Below are positions 21,397 through 32,393 of a DNA stretch of 64,000 nucleotides, one piece after another. The position numbers were made by a program, and so were the translations under genes. Source of the DNA: Bryopsis sp. KO-2023. Lineage: Eukaryota; Chlorophyta; Ulvophyceae; Bryopsidales; Bryopsidaceae. The notes under the pieces are model-generated. The model did not search any database. It saw only the letters and a list, made by a program, of their open reading frames with translations, and had not been told where the DNA came from. The stretch covers positions 5,270,001 to 5,334,000 of the forward strand of contig BSYQ01000002.1 of the NCBI GenBank assembly GCA_030272585.1, read 5' to 3'. The first letter of the stretch is position 1. Each line of letters begins with the position of its first letter.

Positions 21397-23715
21397 GTTT
21401 TTTTTTTCCCTGGCCAGACTGACATGCGCGAACCCCCTAACCACAGGAAAAAAAAATCTTAGAAAAAAAGAAAATCTGTGTCTCTCTCTCTGTTTAACTT
21501 TTTTTTTTTTTTTTAAATAAATAATCATTTTTAAATTAAAATGCATCCGTAAAATATATATATATTCAATTTTAAATATACATATTTCCATACATAGTTT
21601 ATTTTTTACATTTCTGGAAAAATAGAGAGAGAGAGAGAGAGAAAAAAAAAAGCACTGCCATACAAAGAAAAAAAAAATGTTCTTCTTCTTCCACACCCTT
21701 CACTTTTCTGTACCTCATTGTTTTTCTCACTCTTTTTGTACCTCACTCTTTTGTACCGGGTATGCCTGATTTCCTTGATTTAAATCGAAGTGACTGTGCC
21801 TTGGAAGAATACGTCTCCATCCCCCTTTATATATATCTATATATCTATAGTCAACAACAAAGAAGAGGAAAATTGGTTGATTCACAATGAACTCGTTTCC
21901 AGTGTATCCAGTCTTGGACGAAGCTAGACAAAAAAAAAAAAAGCTAGGCTGCTTCCATACCCTAAACAAACAGCAGCCAAAGGACAGTCGGTTTTTTTAA
22001 TGCAAGAAAAGTTCAAAAAAGTAGCGGTTGCATAAAAAAAAAAACTTGATTTTTGATAGAAAGAAGTATGACAGCTCATGAACCCGAACCTCTTCTTTTT
22101 ATACCTCACTCTTTTTGTACCTCACTCTTTTCCTGGACATTTTTTAGTCCTTCACCAGAAGTCCTGCATCAGCAGCTGACAGCTGAAAAAAAAAAAGCAA
22201 AAAAGAACTCTTTTTTATATATCTGTGTCTTTTTTTCTTCCCTTCTATTTTGGTGAAAGAACAACTGCACTGCATCTCCAAAAGAAATAAACGAAAATGA
22301 AAAAAAAAGAGGGGGGGGGCAGGGGCGGGGGGGCGGGATGCCACACCCTATTTTCGACGGAGTCGTTCTGTTTTTCTTCAAACGGCCTGCGCAGACTGAA
22401 AAAAAAAAAAAAAAAAAAAACGACAAAGGAAAGCGAAAAGCAGAAATCGACAATTTTGAAAAAATTAGGAAGACAAAAAGGAAAGAAAAACTGACGCAGA
22501 TATCTCTTTTTGTTTGTTTTTTTTGCGACAGCCCTTCGGTATTCCTTTTTTCTGCTGGCGGTTTCTTCCTTTTTTTTTTTTCTGGACCCCTTCCCTCGCG
22601 CCGCTGTAAGGTCCGCACCGTTTTTTTTCCATCGGAATTGGGGGGACACTCCACAGGCAGTAAATAGGAAGAAGAAAAATATCTTGTTTTCCTTTCTGAT
22701 AAAAGAAGAAGACAGAAATTTATTTTTAGTTCTGCCCTTTTCTTCTTTTCCTTTATTACTTTTAGATATTAAATTTCTGTTCCCTGGATTTTTTTTTTCT
22801 TCAAATGTTTTTTCTCCTACAATCATTGAAAATTTTCCTTCCACCCAGGCCCCCCCCAAAAAAACAAAAAAAGAAACCGATAAAACTATTGATCATATTT
22901 GTTTTTTCTCACCATTCACTCTCCAGCAAAAAACGGGCACCCTGTTTTCTTCCAGAAACCTTCTTTTTTTCTGACCTGAGTAGCAAAACGAAAAATAAAA
23001 AACAGAAGATCAGAAGAAGAAAAAAAATATAGTGTAAAAAAAATTCTCGAAAAAACAGGGAAAGAAAGAAAAGAGGAAAAAAGAAATCACACCAACCGCG
23101 CAGGTGCCGATTTTTTCTATCGAGATTCTTTCCATTGTTTTTTTATTTTCGACCGCTGGTCTGGCGCGCCCCTTTTCTTTCTATCTTTTCTTAGCGCTGG
23201 GGTTCACTCGTTTTCGAATTAATCGAGGGAAATGTTACCTGATGCGCAGCGCGATCAAAACGGCGGGAAGAACAGGGGGATTGGGGCCGGCAGTGGAGCG
23301 CCGGTTTCATTTTTTATTTTTTTAGCGCCCTGAGCGAAAAAGAAGAAAAAAAAATCGGAAAAAAACAGGGGTCAAAGAAAGAAACCCCAGAATGGTGTGA
23401 GGGGTTAGAGGGCAAAACGCGCTCACGTAATTTCGAAAAAAAAAGTGAGATTCTAAAAAAAGAGGGTGGAAAAGCCTCACAGCGGTTTGTTTGTTTTTCT
23501 CCATGCGCGGGATGCGCACGTGGTTAGGAACGAAAAAAACAAAGCAAACCAGCTCGACACACAAGGGATGGGTTTTTTTTTCTTACAAGAGTTTTTTGTT
23601 TTTCTGGTTCGATCCTTTTTTTGGCCTTTGTTTATCAGCGCTGTTATAACCGCGATCGACCTTCCCTCACACCCCCTTTTCACTAAAAAGATGCGAAAGG
23701 TGCTGCTCCACCTGG

Positions 23716-23887
23716 ATCCCCTTCACCACCTCTAGCCCCTCCAGCCCCTCCAGCATCTCCAGCCCCCCCAGCCTCTCCAGCCTCTCCAGCCCCTTCAGCG
23801 CCTCCAGCCCCTCCAACTCCTCCAGCCCCTTCAGCGCCTCCAGCCCCTCCAACTCCTCCAGCCCCTCCAGCCCCTCCAGCCCCCCCA
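23716..23887. repeat. 9-bp minisatellite (CTCCAGCCC)n
   Basis: About 19 imperfect units of CTCCAGCCC, with variants CTCCAACTC, TTCAGCGCC and CATCTCCAG. On the minus strand the units give open frames in more than one phase (LEG-LEE or GAG-GAG repeats). Because the unit is a multiple of three, openness here is not evidence of coding. Confidence 0.9.
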
Positions 23888-24064
23888 CACACACAGGTCG
23901 ATGTTGTTCACAGGCGCAGACGCCACTCGACACAATAACAATGACGCAATCAGCACCCTCTTTGATTGTCAGGTTGCTGTTTTGGAGAAACGAAAACCCG
24001 CGCCGCCAGCCGATTGCATATAGATCCAATTACAACACTCTTTTCAGTGATTTTCGATTTCCCT

Positions 24065-24098
24065 TTCCCTGTCTCTGCCCCCCCCCCCCCCCCCCATT
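24065..24098. repeat. C-rich homopolymer run
   Basis: A run of about 17 C (near 24079-24096) embedded in pyrimidine-rich sequence just downstream of the thioredoxin-like gene. Confidence 0.85.
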
Positions 24099-24253
24099 TT
24101 CCGTCCCTGGCAACACCTCCTGTTTTCTCGCCAAACCTTTTTTTTTAACTTTTCCCAATTGATAAAAACACTTAACCCTCAGCCCCTTTTTTTTCGCAGA
24201 ACCTTTTTTTAATCGATAAAAACACAACAGAGAGGGATCCAAAAACAATTTCA

Positions 24254-25243
24254 TTACTCTTCCTCCGACCTGGGCTCCAGAGGAACCCACTCCAACGCAG
24301 AGCTGTTAATCAAAACATCCAACCTCTCGTTCCCCTGCCTTTTTGTAATTCCACCCTCGGCCGCCACGCGTTTCAAGCGGCCGCCAGAAGACATTCCCGA
24401 AAGTGGTTCCGACAGGGTGCATCCAGGTCCGTCCAGGTTGTTTTCTTCCGCCAAAGCTTTCAGGATTTCAATATCGTTCCACGAGCCCTGAGAGATAAGC
24501 GCCCCTTCTCTGTAAAACTGAAAGAAAGGGATTTTCGAGATTCCCATCGCCCCACACAGCCGCCTGACGTCCGCGCCGCCGACGTCTACCACCAAGAGCT
24601 GGATGTCATGGTTTTGCCCAGAAACTCGCTTGAGCTTTGGGAAAAGGCGTGCGCACGTCTGACACGAGAACGATTTGAAATATACTAATGTCGTCGTGTT
24701 TTTGCGCGATGTAGTCGACAAGTATCGCTCCAGTTCCGACGCACTATTGATTTTGATGATGTTTTGGGCACCCTCCATCACTCTGAAGAAATGAACAAGA
24801 AAAACACGCACACACAGCCATGTATCGCCATCAGCGACTGAACATTTTTCACTGACCGAGCACAACCTTCCACACGAAATGTGAAAACCTGAAAAACCTC
24901 ACCCGCCCGAGATTTCCGCCGCCATCTCCGCTAGTTCTATCATTCGACGCTCTCGCCGGTTGAAAGCATGACGAAGTCTGTTGGTACAAAAACCCTCAAA
25001 AAATTCACAGCCTTGCATGGTTTTGATAAACAGAAACACGCACCTCGCTTCTGCCTCTCGCCGCCGACGGAGAGCGTCTGGATGGGGACAGTATTGCTCT
25101 TGTTTGGAAGAGAGGACCCGAGAAACGCGTGTCGGCACTTGTCGTACCCTCATAAACTGCGGAAAGCATCCCTGGAACAGCGTGGTGTGGCGAGCATTCG
25201 TCCGCCCGCCCACAGCTGTTGAGTTTGTTGCAAAGCTTCTCAT
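24254..25243 (-). CDS. Atypical thioredoxin-like protein, three exons
   Basis: Exons are 25044-25243, 24903-24977 and 24254-24782. The introns are 66 bp (GTGCGT...CCAACAG) and 120 bp (GTGAGG...TTCTTCAG). Both are phase 2, and the joined frame is exactly 268 codons including the stop. The ATG at 25243 was chosen because it opens a basic, Arg/Ser/Thr-rich N-terminus like an organelle targeting peptide. A Lys/Arg/Glu helix follows. The thioredoxin fold starts near the third exon: LVYFKSF, the redox motif SCQTC (CxxC with QT instead of the usual GP), IQLLVVDV, and KIPFFQFY with the cis-proline expected opposite the active site. Redox activity is plausible because both cysteines and the cis-proline are present. 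The CQTC motif suggests a specialised thioredoxin-like protein, not a classical one. The polar C-terminal extension of about 60 residues is not typical. Confidence 0.75.
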
Positions 25244-25564
25244 GTTTCGGATTCTCAAGAAGTTGTTCGAGTAAATAAGAAGCTTGAAGCAAGAGAGAGG
25301 TTCCCGTTTAAATGGGAGGAAGACCTGTAGTGCTGCGTCCCGCCTGATGCTGGTGGTTGAAAAATTAGTTGGTATTGCGTTTAACGTATCTCTCGCCACC
25401 AGCTCTCTTGGAAATTTCTCGAAGAAACTCGACCAAAGGTCTGGTTGAAGTGAGCTTTTCTTCCATTTCGGGGTGCTATCGCATTTGTTTCGGCTAAGAG
25501 AACCTCGGTCTTGGTGTCGGGGATACTGTTTTGACAGACGTTGTGTTTGTGACCTCGAAAGATT

Positions 25565-25600
<36 letters not shown>

Positions 25601-26123
25601 GTTACGATACGAACTTCAAGGCGGGAGCAGGACGAAGCCCTAGACTCAGGTTGAGCAAGGTCGGCGCACAGGTAAATCGTTTTTGAATATCTAAGCTCGT
25701 AAACCTCCGACCCTTTTGTGAATTTGTTCGCTGTTTTTTTTCCTTGAAACGTTATTCGCTCCATGAAGTTTCAGAAAAAAGATGAGTTGAAATTAGGTCG
25801 CCAGCGGTCCCTGTGTCCAGCGACTCGACTTGATGGTCGCGTGATGGTGTTTTTATGCCCAAGCTCTTTAAAGAGATCGTTTATCTTTCCCACTGAAACC
25901 CGCGGCTGGAACTTCACGGACAGACGCTTACTCTTTTCGTTAATGCTGTGCAAACTACCCGTCGTCATTAAGTTCTTTCCATCAGTGACCTTTCAACGTG
26001 TCAATTAAAAAAAGTCGGATATGTTTCTTCACTGGTCCCTCCTGATTGCTGAACACTGTCTGGAGGGGCCACTCTGCTTTTCCAAAAACGATGCTCCCCC
26101 AAGCGAGACTTTCATTGCCTTGG
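25244..26123. other. Intergenic region between two minus-strand genes
   Basis: It lies upstream of the thioredoxin-like gene and should contain its promoter; no TATA box is obvious. A minus-strand frame at 25771-25968 (RLSVKFQPRVSVGKINDLF) and a 127-codon minus frame crossing the TG repeat are possible but unsupported exons. Confidence 0.35.
25567..25600. repeat. (TG)n microsatellite
   Basis: An uninterrupted GT/TG run of about 34 bases. Confidence 0.95.
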
Positions 26124-27116
26124 CTAACGCGCGAAAGTTTTCTCAAGCGAAAATAGAGCTGTGAGGATGTTCAGCACCAGAACCAGCAAACAGACAAGCA
26201 GACAAACAGGAAACACCATCCCCTCCCGCTCCTATGTTGCTGGAAACTTACGAGTAACAAGGCCAGAGAGCAGCCGCAAAAGATGGGAAAAGAACTTCCA
26301 ATCGAACGTCCAAGCAAGTTTCTTACAGATCTCTGCGACTCGATCGTGCGTCAAGCCGAGTTTTGGGGGCTGTGATCGTGCACCAATTATCCTCCTGGAA
26401 GCTGAAACAAAGGGGGGGGGGGGGGGTTCGTACTTTTCTGGAGTTGATGACAGTGGAAGAGTGAAGGTGGGGTCTCTCTTTCTTTTTTTGATTTTGCGCA
26501 TGTAATTTTTGGGATTTTTTTTGTTTTTTTTGTTTGGTCAATCGACCCCCAAAGGTCGAAAATCCCACTGGTGTTGGCTGGAGGGCGCATAGGCGGATGA
26601 TCGTCTTATTGTTTTCGGCGTTGTGGTGGATGGGCTTGCTATCTGGCCGAAAATATGCTGCACCAGGGTCGCGACTTTTGAACGGAAAATTGTGACAGAA
26701 AATGTTGTGTACCTGTGCACTTCAAAGTGAACTTTGGGGCGGGGGTCATTGCGCAAGACCCTCTTTGTTTTCTTTGGAGAGAAAAAAAAAAATAGAAATA
26801 TAGAAATTCACACCTCACCTGTCGCGGATAAGGCAACCTAGAAGGAAAAAACAGTTTTTGGCGAGCGACAAGATGGCTGGGGAGGAGGCAGGAACACTGG
26901 AAGAGCGAGAAATTAATCAAACTTGGAAAAAAAACTCTATGGTTGCACGTAGGTCAACCGAGGCCTTGTGAAAGCTTGAGTAGAGGGAGATGCGGACAGT
27001 AACTTACGGTATATGACATAAATTACATCCCAATATTCGTCTAGACGATCTTCTGATCTCTTTTGTTCGCTCAATACCCCACCAATCAACTTTTTGACCG
27101 ACCAATTCCGGGCCAT
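26124..27116 (-). CDS. Five-exon gene for an unrecognised basic protein of about 165 residues
   Basis: The proposed exons are 27008-27116, 26819-26837, 26569-26760, 26252-26394 and 26124-26158. The introns are 170, 58, 174 and 93 bp. Donors are GTAAGT, GTGAGG, GTGGGA and GTAAGT; acceptors are TTCTAG, AAGAG, TTCCAG and CTCACAG. All phases agree and the sum is 498 bases (166 codons including TAG), which supports the model. The product starts MARNWSVKKLIGGVL in the context ACCATGG. It includes VHFEVHRYTTFSVTIF and THDRVAEICKKLAWTFDW and has no signal peptide. I do not recognise a family. The 19-bp exon and the third exon's acceptor are the least certain parts. Confidence 0.5.
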
Positions 27117-27174
27117 GGTGTCCAAACACATCAAAAAAATAAATAACCTTCTTTGACAGTTTTTAATTCATTCT

Positions 27175-27310
27175 ACTACCAGCCACTGACCAGCAACCTC
27201 CAGGTTCGAGACCCAAAAAACCTCAGAAATTTGACTGGTGAAAAACCGCCAACACAAGCCCCCCGCAAACAACTTTGAAAACCACTGATGATTACCTCCA
27301 AACAAGAGAG
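27175..27310. repeat. Dispersed repeat, copy 1
   Basis: It shares a colinear series of words with 29395-29575: CCAC/CAG-CAACC, CCCA-AAAC, CC-AGAAATT-GACTGG-GAAAAAC-G, ACACAA-CCCC and CAACTTTGA(A/G)AACCACT-ATGATT. The second copy has an extra C/A run and a small insertion. It may be a decayed small transposon or UTR-derived repeat. Confidence 0.65.
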
Positions 27311-28863
27311 AATTTCAAATATTACACTGAAACTAACTAAACTTGTAACCCCTCCCCCCACTACTTCAACTCAAATACCAAGTACAAATACAAATCTACC
27401 AATCCAAGAGGAGGAGGGGGTATGCTCCATGTGCACGGGGTTCATCCATCTATATCTTTCTCTTTCTCTGTCATAATTTTCCAGCAACCCCCATTATGGG
27501 CTCCAGCGTTTCTCGACTTTTGCATTGATAATAGTCGTCGGCTCAGGAATGGGGAGCCCGGGTTGTCTAGACCGGTGCATCGTCTGAAGAAGAGAACAGT
27601 CCAACTTTTCGTCGCCGAAACTACAAAAATATATAAATAAATATCCTTGGTCGTGATTTCAAAGCTCCAACCCCGCTTACCTCGTCATCCAAATCGTCAT
27701 GGCCGCCCTTTAGCTTTTCAGCTGGGTGCTAAAACCAAAGCGCCGCCACTCGAAGAAGCCCATAGCTCACGGGTGCAGACTGTCTTGTATATCGCGACAC
27801 CGAAAAACTGAAAACTCCTCCGGTGCTGAGCGTTTTGGTGCGACTCCAAGCAGACCCTAACACAGCAAACGTTTTTACTTCACGTTAGGTGTGGAGTCAT
27901 TCAAACCCTGTGGTAGCGCTAAGTCGACGCTATGTCAGATAAGTCTTTTATTATATATTTAGGTAGCAAAAGTTTTTGACCGTTTTTGAAAGGAGTAATT
28001 TTCGCTATATATAAGTCGGCACAGTGCCAGTATTTGCACCCTCAGTGCGACTCAGAGTGGTTCAGCGAGAGAACTCTTGATTGTTGATCACACTTTGCAA
28101 CTGGCAAGGAAGAAGAAGAGCATAATCGCACGTTTGGAAAAACTGGATTTAAGAAAAAGAAAAGAATCACATGTTTGGAGAAACTAGTTTGCTGGCCTGA
28201 GCTGTTGATTTGGTACGAGAGGAACCCCACTTTTGCGCTTATCGACTTACCGACTTTCTGAATGTGGCGAGCACGATCAACAAAGCAACCAGAACGTCAT
28301 TCGTAGCTCCCCTGAACACCTCCCCTTAACGCATCATCGTCGACCCTGCAATACGAAATTTCAATGATACGTAAAGGAGTAGAGGAGAGGTGTAAACAAG
28401 AGGGAAAACGTCAAAAAAAAGAAGAAGCCATCCGATTGTTCAATTCTTCGAGTCGGAGGACTGTTGCTCATGGTAGGAAGTAACCAGAAAGACCACATTT
28501 CTTTATGACTGACCACGTCCGTTCCCCCTCTTCTCCTTCGATTTACGCGAACAGCCCTCTCTCTTATTGTCAAGCATATTTCGAAGTCATTGGGAAGAAT
28601 CGCACATGTTGAGACACTGGGTTTTTCTTTCGCACCTCTGTTCTTTTCTCCGTCGACACGCGCGACTTCCTCTCCGCTGCCTTCTTTCCTTCATAACTCC
28701 ACAACATGCGAGTCGCATTATGCGACACAAACCCCGTGCATGAAGCTTTCCCCCCTCCCCCTGTTTTTCACTTCTTCCCTAATTACTCAGGGGTGCCATC
28801 CCCCTTCCTCCTCCCCCTCTCCCTGTAGATGCAAATGGCGGCTGAGAAGTCGTCAGGAAAACG
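27311..28863. other. Intergenic region, possible promoter at 28004
   Basis: No convincing gene. TATATATAAG at about 28004-28013 on the plus strand is a TATA-box-like element, and a Lys/Arg-rich helix-like frame follows near 28090-28170. Frames at plus 28590-29018 and minus 28361-28573 lack support. Confidence 0.3.
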
Positions 28864-29229
28864 TCACAGAGGGGTTTCACATAGCTTTGACCACACGTGC
28901 AATCGTACCGAGCTTTGGCTATGAGCGTCGTCGTCCGATGACGACGAGTCACTGGTGTAATCGTCGACTGTGGCTGGTGGGTGTGTGCGCTGATATCTCC
29001 TGTCCAATTCGTTGTTGATAAATATAGTCGCGATGACCATACCGACCTTAAAGAGAAATTTGAGCAAGGCCATTGCCACCAGAGAGCTTTTGTATAACCA
29101 CTCCCTTTTCAAGACTGTTTTTTGACGAAGACACAAGGAGAGCAGCGCACAGTGCGATATGAATGCCTTGGTCGGAATCCCGTTCTTCCCGCTCGTTTCT
29201 TCTGATGATGTAATATCTGTCACCCTGCT
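28864..29229 (-). CDS. Terminal exon of a small single-pass membrane protein
   Basis: The exon follows a strong acceptor on the minus strand (T8 then TAG; AG at 29231-29230). It encodes about 121 residues to a TGA at 28864. There is one hydrophobic segment (LVAMALLKFLFKVGMVIATIFI, about residues 65-86). A polar, then very acidic Ser/Asp tail follows (YTSDSSSSDDDAHSQSS). No ATG opens the exon apart from internal ones, so an upstream exon should exist beyond 29240. A tail-anchored or type I/II single-pass protein is likely. The acidic Ser tail resembles casein kinase 2 target clusters. The family is not recognised. Confidence 0.45.
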   Translation of the reverse strand, partial: SRVTDITSSEETSGKNGIPTKAFISHCALLSLCLRQKTVLKREWLYKSSLVAMALLKFLFKVGMVIATIFINNELDRRYQRTHPPATVDDYTSDSSSSDDDAHSQSSVRLHVWSKLCETPL

Positions 29230-29394
29230 CTAAAAAAAAGCAAAACAGAAAGAAAACAAAAGAGAAAAAAGAAATCCGGCGTTACGCATAGCATAGTTGT
29301 TGCACACAGCGCATGAATGAAAACTTGCGTCATAATAAAAAATCATTTCCAGATTATTGTGATGTAAGAAAAGTACAATTCGCGTGAATTTTAT

Positions 29395-29575
29395 GGTAAT
29401 TCTACCACCCACCAACGAGCAACCACCAAGTTTGAAAACCCAGAACCCCCCCCCCCCCAAAAAAAAAAACCCAGAAACACCTAGAAATTCGACTGGCGAA
29501 AAACTGTCGACACAAACCCCAACCAACAACAACTTCAATAACTTTGAGAACCACTTATGATTTAACCTGAAAATC
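29395..29575. repeat. Dispersed repeat, copy 2
   Basis: The diverged partner of 27175-27310, with an internal C12 and A11 run (about 29447-29469) that copy 1 lacks. Confidence 0.65.
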
Positions 29576-30300
29576 TTAAATCATTCATTTTTTTCCTTCG
29601 TTTACACGAAAGGTCAGACCATCCACAACGTAAAGGGAATCCAACATTCGTCTTGAAAAACTTTTCTTCTATCATCGCAGTTCCACTCCAGAGCTTTTTT
29701 TTTGCCCAGAGAGTCGCGAAATCCAGGGGTCTTTCCTGACCCCTGTCTGCCTTTTGCACACGACGTCGATCGCATCGGCGTCGAGGGTCCAGGGATCAAC
29801 GACATCAAACCCAACATCTGTCGCAGGGGCCACAGCTCTCATCATCGTCGTTTGGGAAAACCCCAACACGGCAAACCACAGCAACTGAAAAAGGACTCGC
29901 ATCTGCACGTCGAAACAGATTCGTCAACACTCAAAACTTCCGAATCAAACCCACACGACGAGAGTTGTGTCATGGGGATGAGGACGGAGGGGCTGTGCTC
30001 ACAGCATGATAAAGAGTCGGAAAGCAATTCTCTGCTCTCCAATCAACGCGAAGAGTTCTACCTTGTATCGGACTCGAGCACAGTCAGAGTCGACCTCAAA
30101 CACAAGGCAAAGCGAAAGGAGCAGACAGTGTTGTTTTGCGGGAGAGTAAACCCTTTTTCTTTGGCAGCATTTTTATAGCGGTCGGTGAGAATTGCGGGAC
30201 AACGTCGAGGCTGTACAGTCTGGCATGCGAGCCTCGAACTGGAGATGAGTCGGGGCCCAGCACAAAAGGCCGCACAGATCAGATACATGAAATGGATGAC
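29576..30300. other. Ambiguous locus with overlapping frames on both strands
   Basis: On the minus strand, 29672-29908 encodes 78 residues starting MQMRVLFQLLWFAVLGFSQ, a convincing signal-peptide-like start. A TATAAAAA lies upstream on the same strand near 30170. On the plus strand, 29702-30178 is open for 158 codons with polar composition. Only one can be the real product. The signal peptide and TATA box favour a small secreted minus-strand protein, but this is weak. Confidence 0.3.
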
Positions 30301-31822
30301 ATCTGAGCTTTGTACCTGAAAGTTGGTCCAGTCCAGACAATTCGCTCTTCGAATCGCGAAAAGTCGTGGCGGCAGTGTCGGTTGGAGTGCTAGCGCTAGT
30401 CTTGTGGAGTATGTAGTATTTTCCGTGCGTGTGCGCTAGAGAGATAGCTTTGTGTTCTGAAAGTGGTTTGTGTTTTTATCAAAGAAAAACAACCTTCTTG
30501 CACTGACTCATGACTTGATGGGGTCAGCTGAATTGCAGATGGGGGTTACAATGGCCTGATTGAGTGATCAAGAGTCGGCCGCTAAGAAATTTGCGGACTG
30601 GGTGTCTACATGTGAACTTTACTTTGTTATTGAAAATGACCTTCCCCACTTTGTTTGTCCCCCCCCCCTCCCCCAGTTTATTTTCCTGGCTACGCCTATG
30701 GGCCTTGGGCTGCGAGAGGGCGAGAACCTGAAGGTCAGAGACTCAAATATCCCCTAAACTGACGCTAAACTGATACTCCTGCCTCCTGCGTTCGGACCTG
30801 GTACGTACCTTCTTTACCCTCCGTGATTCTGTCCGTCGTCCCTCTTTCGAACATCGTGTCAAAGCTCCTCGATATAGTTTTTCGTTCATTTAAAAAACCT
30901 CCTGGTGGATTGCAGACGCTGTCGACGACACTCGTGTGAAGCTTCCGAGTGCAGGTTTTGATTTTCCGCCAAGGACGTCACTCGATGCAGATAGAATCCG
31001 CGTCCAGTCGTCACTGGATCGACAGGGACGTCCAGAAACGCTCGAGTTCGGACACTCTTGGCGTCACTGTGGTATAGAAAGATATTTCAACGTGCTGTCT
31101 GGTCGTCGGCTGCAGAAAAAACTGCCCTCGATGAAGCGATTTTCTGACTGGAGTTTCTGTTGTTTTCTGAAGTCCTCTCTTTTTTCTGTGAACAGGTTTC
31201 CTTTGGATGCCTTGGGTTTCCGGTACTTTCAAATAGCAATGCCCAGCTGAAACCGCCTGCAGTGAATGTCGAACTAGCTTTCCTTTTATTTGCTTGTCCT
31301 TCAGAGCATACACTATGGGAATACACCGTCTGTGCGATGTATAGAATTCTGTGCGATGTAAGCGCAATTTCGGACCGAACGCAGAAGTATGGTTCGTCGC
31401 GTCGAAAATGGCTGTGGAACGATCGGAAAAAACTGGGTTCGACTCCCAGAAGTTCCTCTCAAATTTTGGTCCCTCTCTGAGACACTCTTCGTGATAGTCG
31501 TCGGCGCCGCTCTTGGATGAAAAAGTCGACATTGCACAGAAAGCGGTTGACATCTGTGCGATGTAACTCAATTTTTCGTGCACCTTTCCGAGTTTTTTCA
31601 TGGGATTTACTTGTCGCATTCAAAACTTCGCGATTCGCTGCGGGGAAAAAACGCTGCTAGTGCCATTGATGGGAGTTTCCGCAGGTCTCCTTTTGCGGCG
31701 CTTACACTTTATTGCACTCCCTCTGCCAGGTTTTCATTGGCGGTGCGGAGCAAGAGCATTGTTTGACGGCTGTGAGGTTTTGAGTGTGCGTATTTTATCG
31801 TTTTCTTTTTTTTCCCTTGCAG
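30301..31822. other. Region without a resolved gene
   Basis: A run of C (about 30658-30672) and several unsupported frames are present. The minus-strand 202-codon frame at 31011-31619 spans copies of the TGTGCGATGTA word and is not accepted. A plus-strand frame at 31600-31760 could be an upstream exon of the exon at 31823, but the phases do not match at the donors I tried. Confidence 0.3.
31331..31565. repeat. Isolated copies of the TGTGCGATGTA word
   Basis: Exact copies occur at 31331-31341, 31350-31360 and 31555-31565. The same 11-mer is part of every 103-bp satellite unit further right. Confidence 0.85.
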
Positions 31823-32008
31823 CTTCTTTTCAATGCGCTGATAGCCGAAAGTCTCAAAACAGAGAAGCATTTGCTTTGGGCCAGAGCTGCTCGGGAAAGG
31901 CAGACCTCCAACGAAAGCCGGCCAGCGTTTGAGAAATGCAGAGGACCATCGGAAAGTTCAACGAGAAAAGTTCGAAGTGCGACATCCCCTCCAAGCACGA
32001 ACAAATAA
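31823..32008 (+). CDS. Terminal exon of an unknown gene
   Basis: A strong acceptor (long T tract, CCCTTGCAG ending at 31822) precedes an open frame that stops with TAA at 32006-32008. It encodes about 61 residues: a helix (LLFNALIAESLKTEKHLLWARAARERQ) followed by a Ser/Pro/Lys-rich tail (ESSTRKVRSATSPPSTNK). The upstream exons are unresolved. The T-tract acceptor and amphipathic helix support it; the family is not recognised. Confidence 0.4.
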   Translation, partial: LLFNALIAESLKTEKHLLWARAARERQTSNESRPAFEKCRGPSESSTRKVRSATSPPSTNK

Positions 32009-32393
32009 ATGGGGTTTGGGTCTGTACTGGAATCTTGTTGATAGGCAACCTTCTTTTCCTTCTTTGTTTAGAGTTGAGTATATGCATGACATGGTTTTCA
32101 ATTTCCTAACTGAGAATTCCAGTCAGTTTTCTCTACCCCACTCATGCAACAATTTTTTTTTCCCGTTCATGTCCATCTCCAATTTTTTTTTTCTATTTTT
32201 TCCTGTCCCTTTTTTCTTTCCTCTGTCTGCATTTACAGAAGCGACACGCATCATATCCACCTTGATACCTGTTTGAAATACGTCCGCACAGACCAGCCTC
32301 CCCCCTTCTTCCCTCTGCTGCATCAGATATGGGAAAACAGGAAAAAAAACCAAGATATTTAATGAGTAAAAAGTGAATGAATGCTGAAAGCCA
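32009..32393. other. Intergenic, T-rich
   Basis: It lies between two convergent terminal exons (plus strand ending at 32008, minus strand ending at 32394) and probably holds both 3' UTRs and poly(A) signals (AATAAA-like words near 32003 and 32757 are present but not specific). Confidence 0.35.

Larger units (their letters stand above)
20231..23690. other. 3.5-kb homopolymer-dominated simple-sequence region
   Basis: The segment is packed with A and T runs of 6-20, a C run of about 18 broken by one T near 20906-20930, a G12 run near 21066, and (AG)n and (TC)n stretches near 21480 and 21630. Long frames on both strands consist of Lys/Phe/Pro/Gly homopolymers and are artefacts of composition. 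No splice-flanked exon stands out. Runs of this kind are also where base-call errors concentrate. Confidence 0.75.

Noticed and set aside
21061-23032. Frames up to about 200 codons in the homopolymer region
   Set aside because: The products are runs of Lys, Phe, Pro and Gly from A/T/C/G runs, present on both strands at once.
31433-31449. tRNA T-arm-like sequence CTGGGTTCGACTCCCAG
   Set aside because: The T-arm is perfect, but no matching acceptor stem, D-arm or anticodon arm exists upstream at the required spacing.
31011-31619. 202-codon minus-strand frame
   Set aside because: It runs through several TGTGCGATGTA repeat words, has no recognisable domain, and overlaps equally open frames on the other strand.
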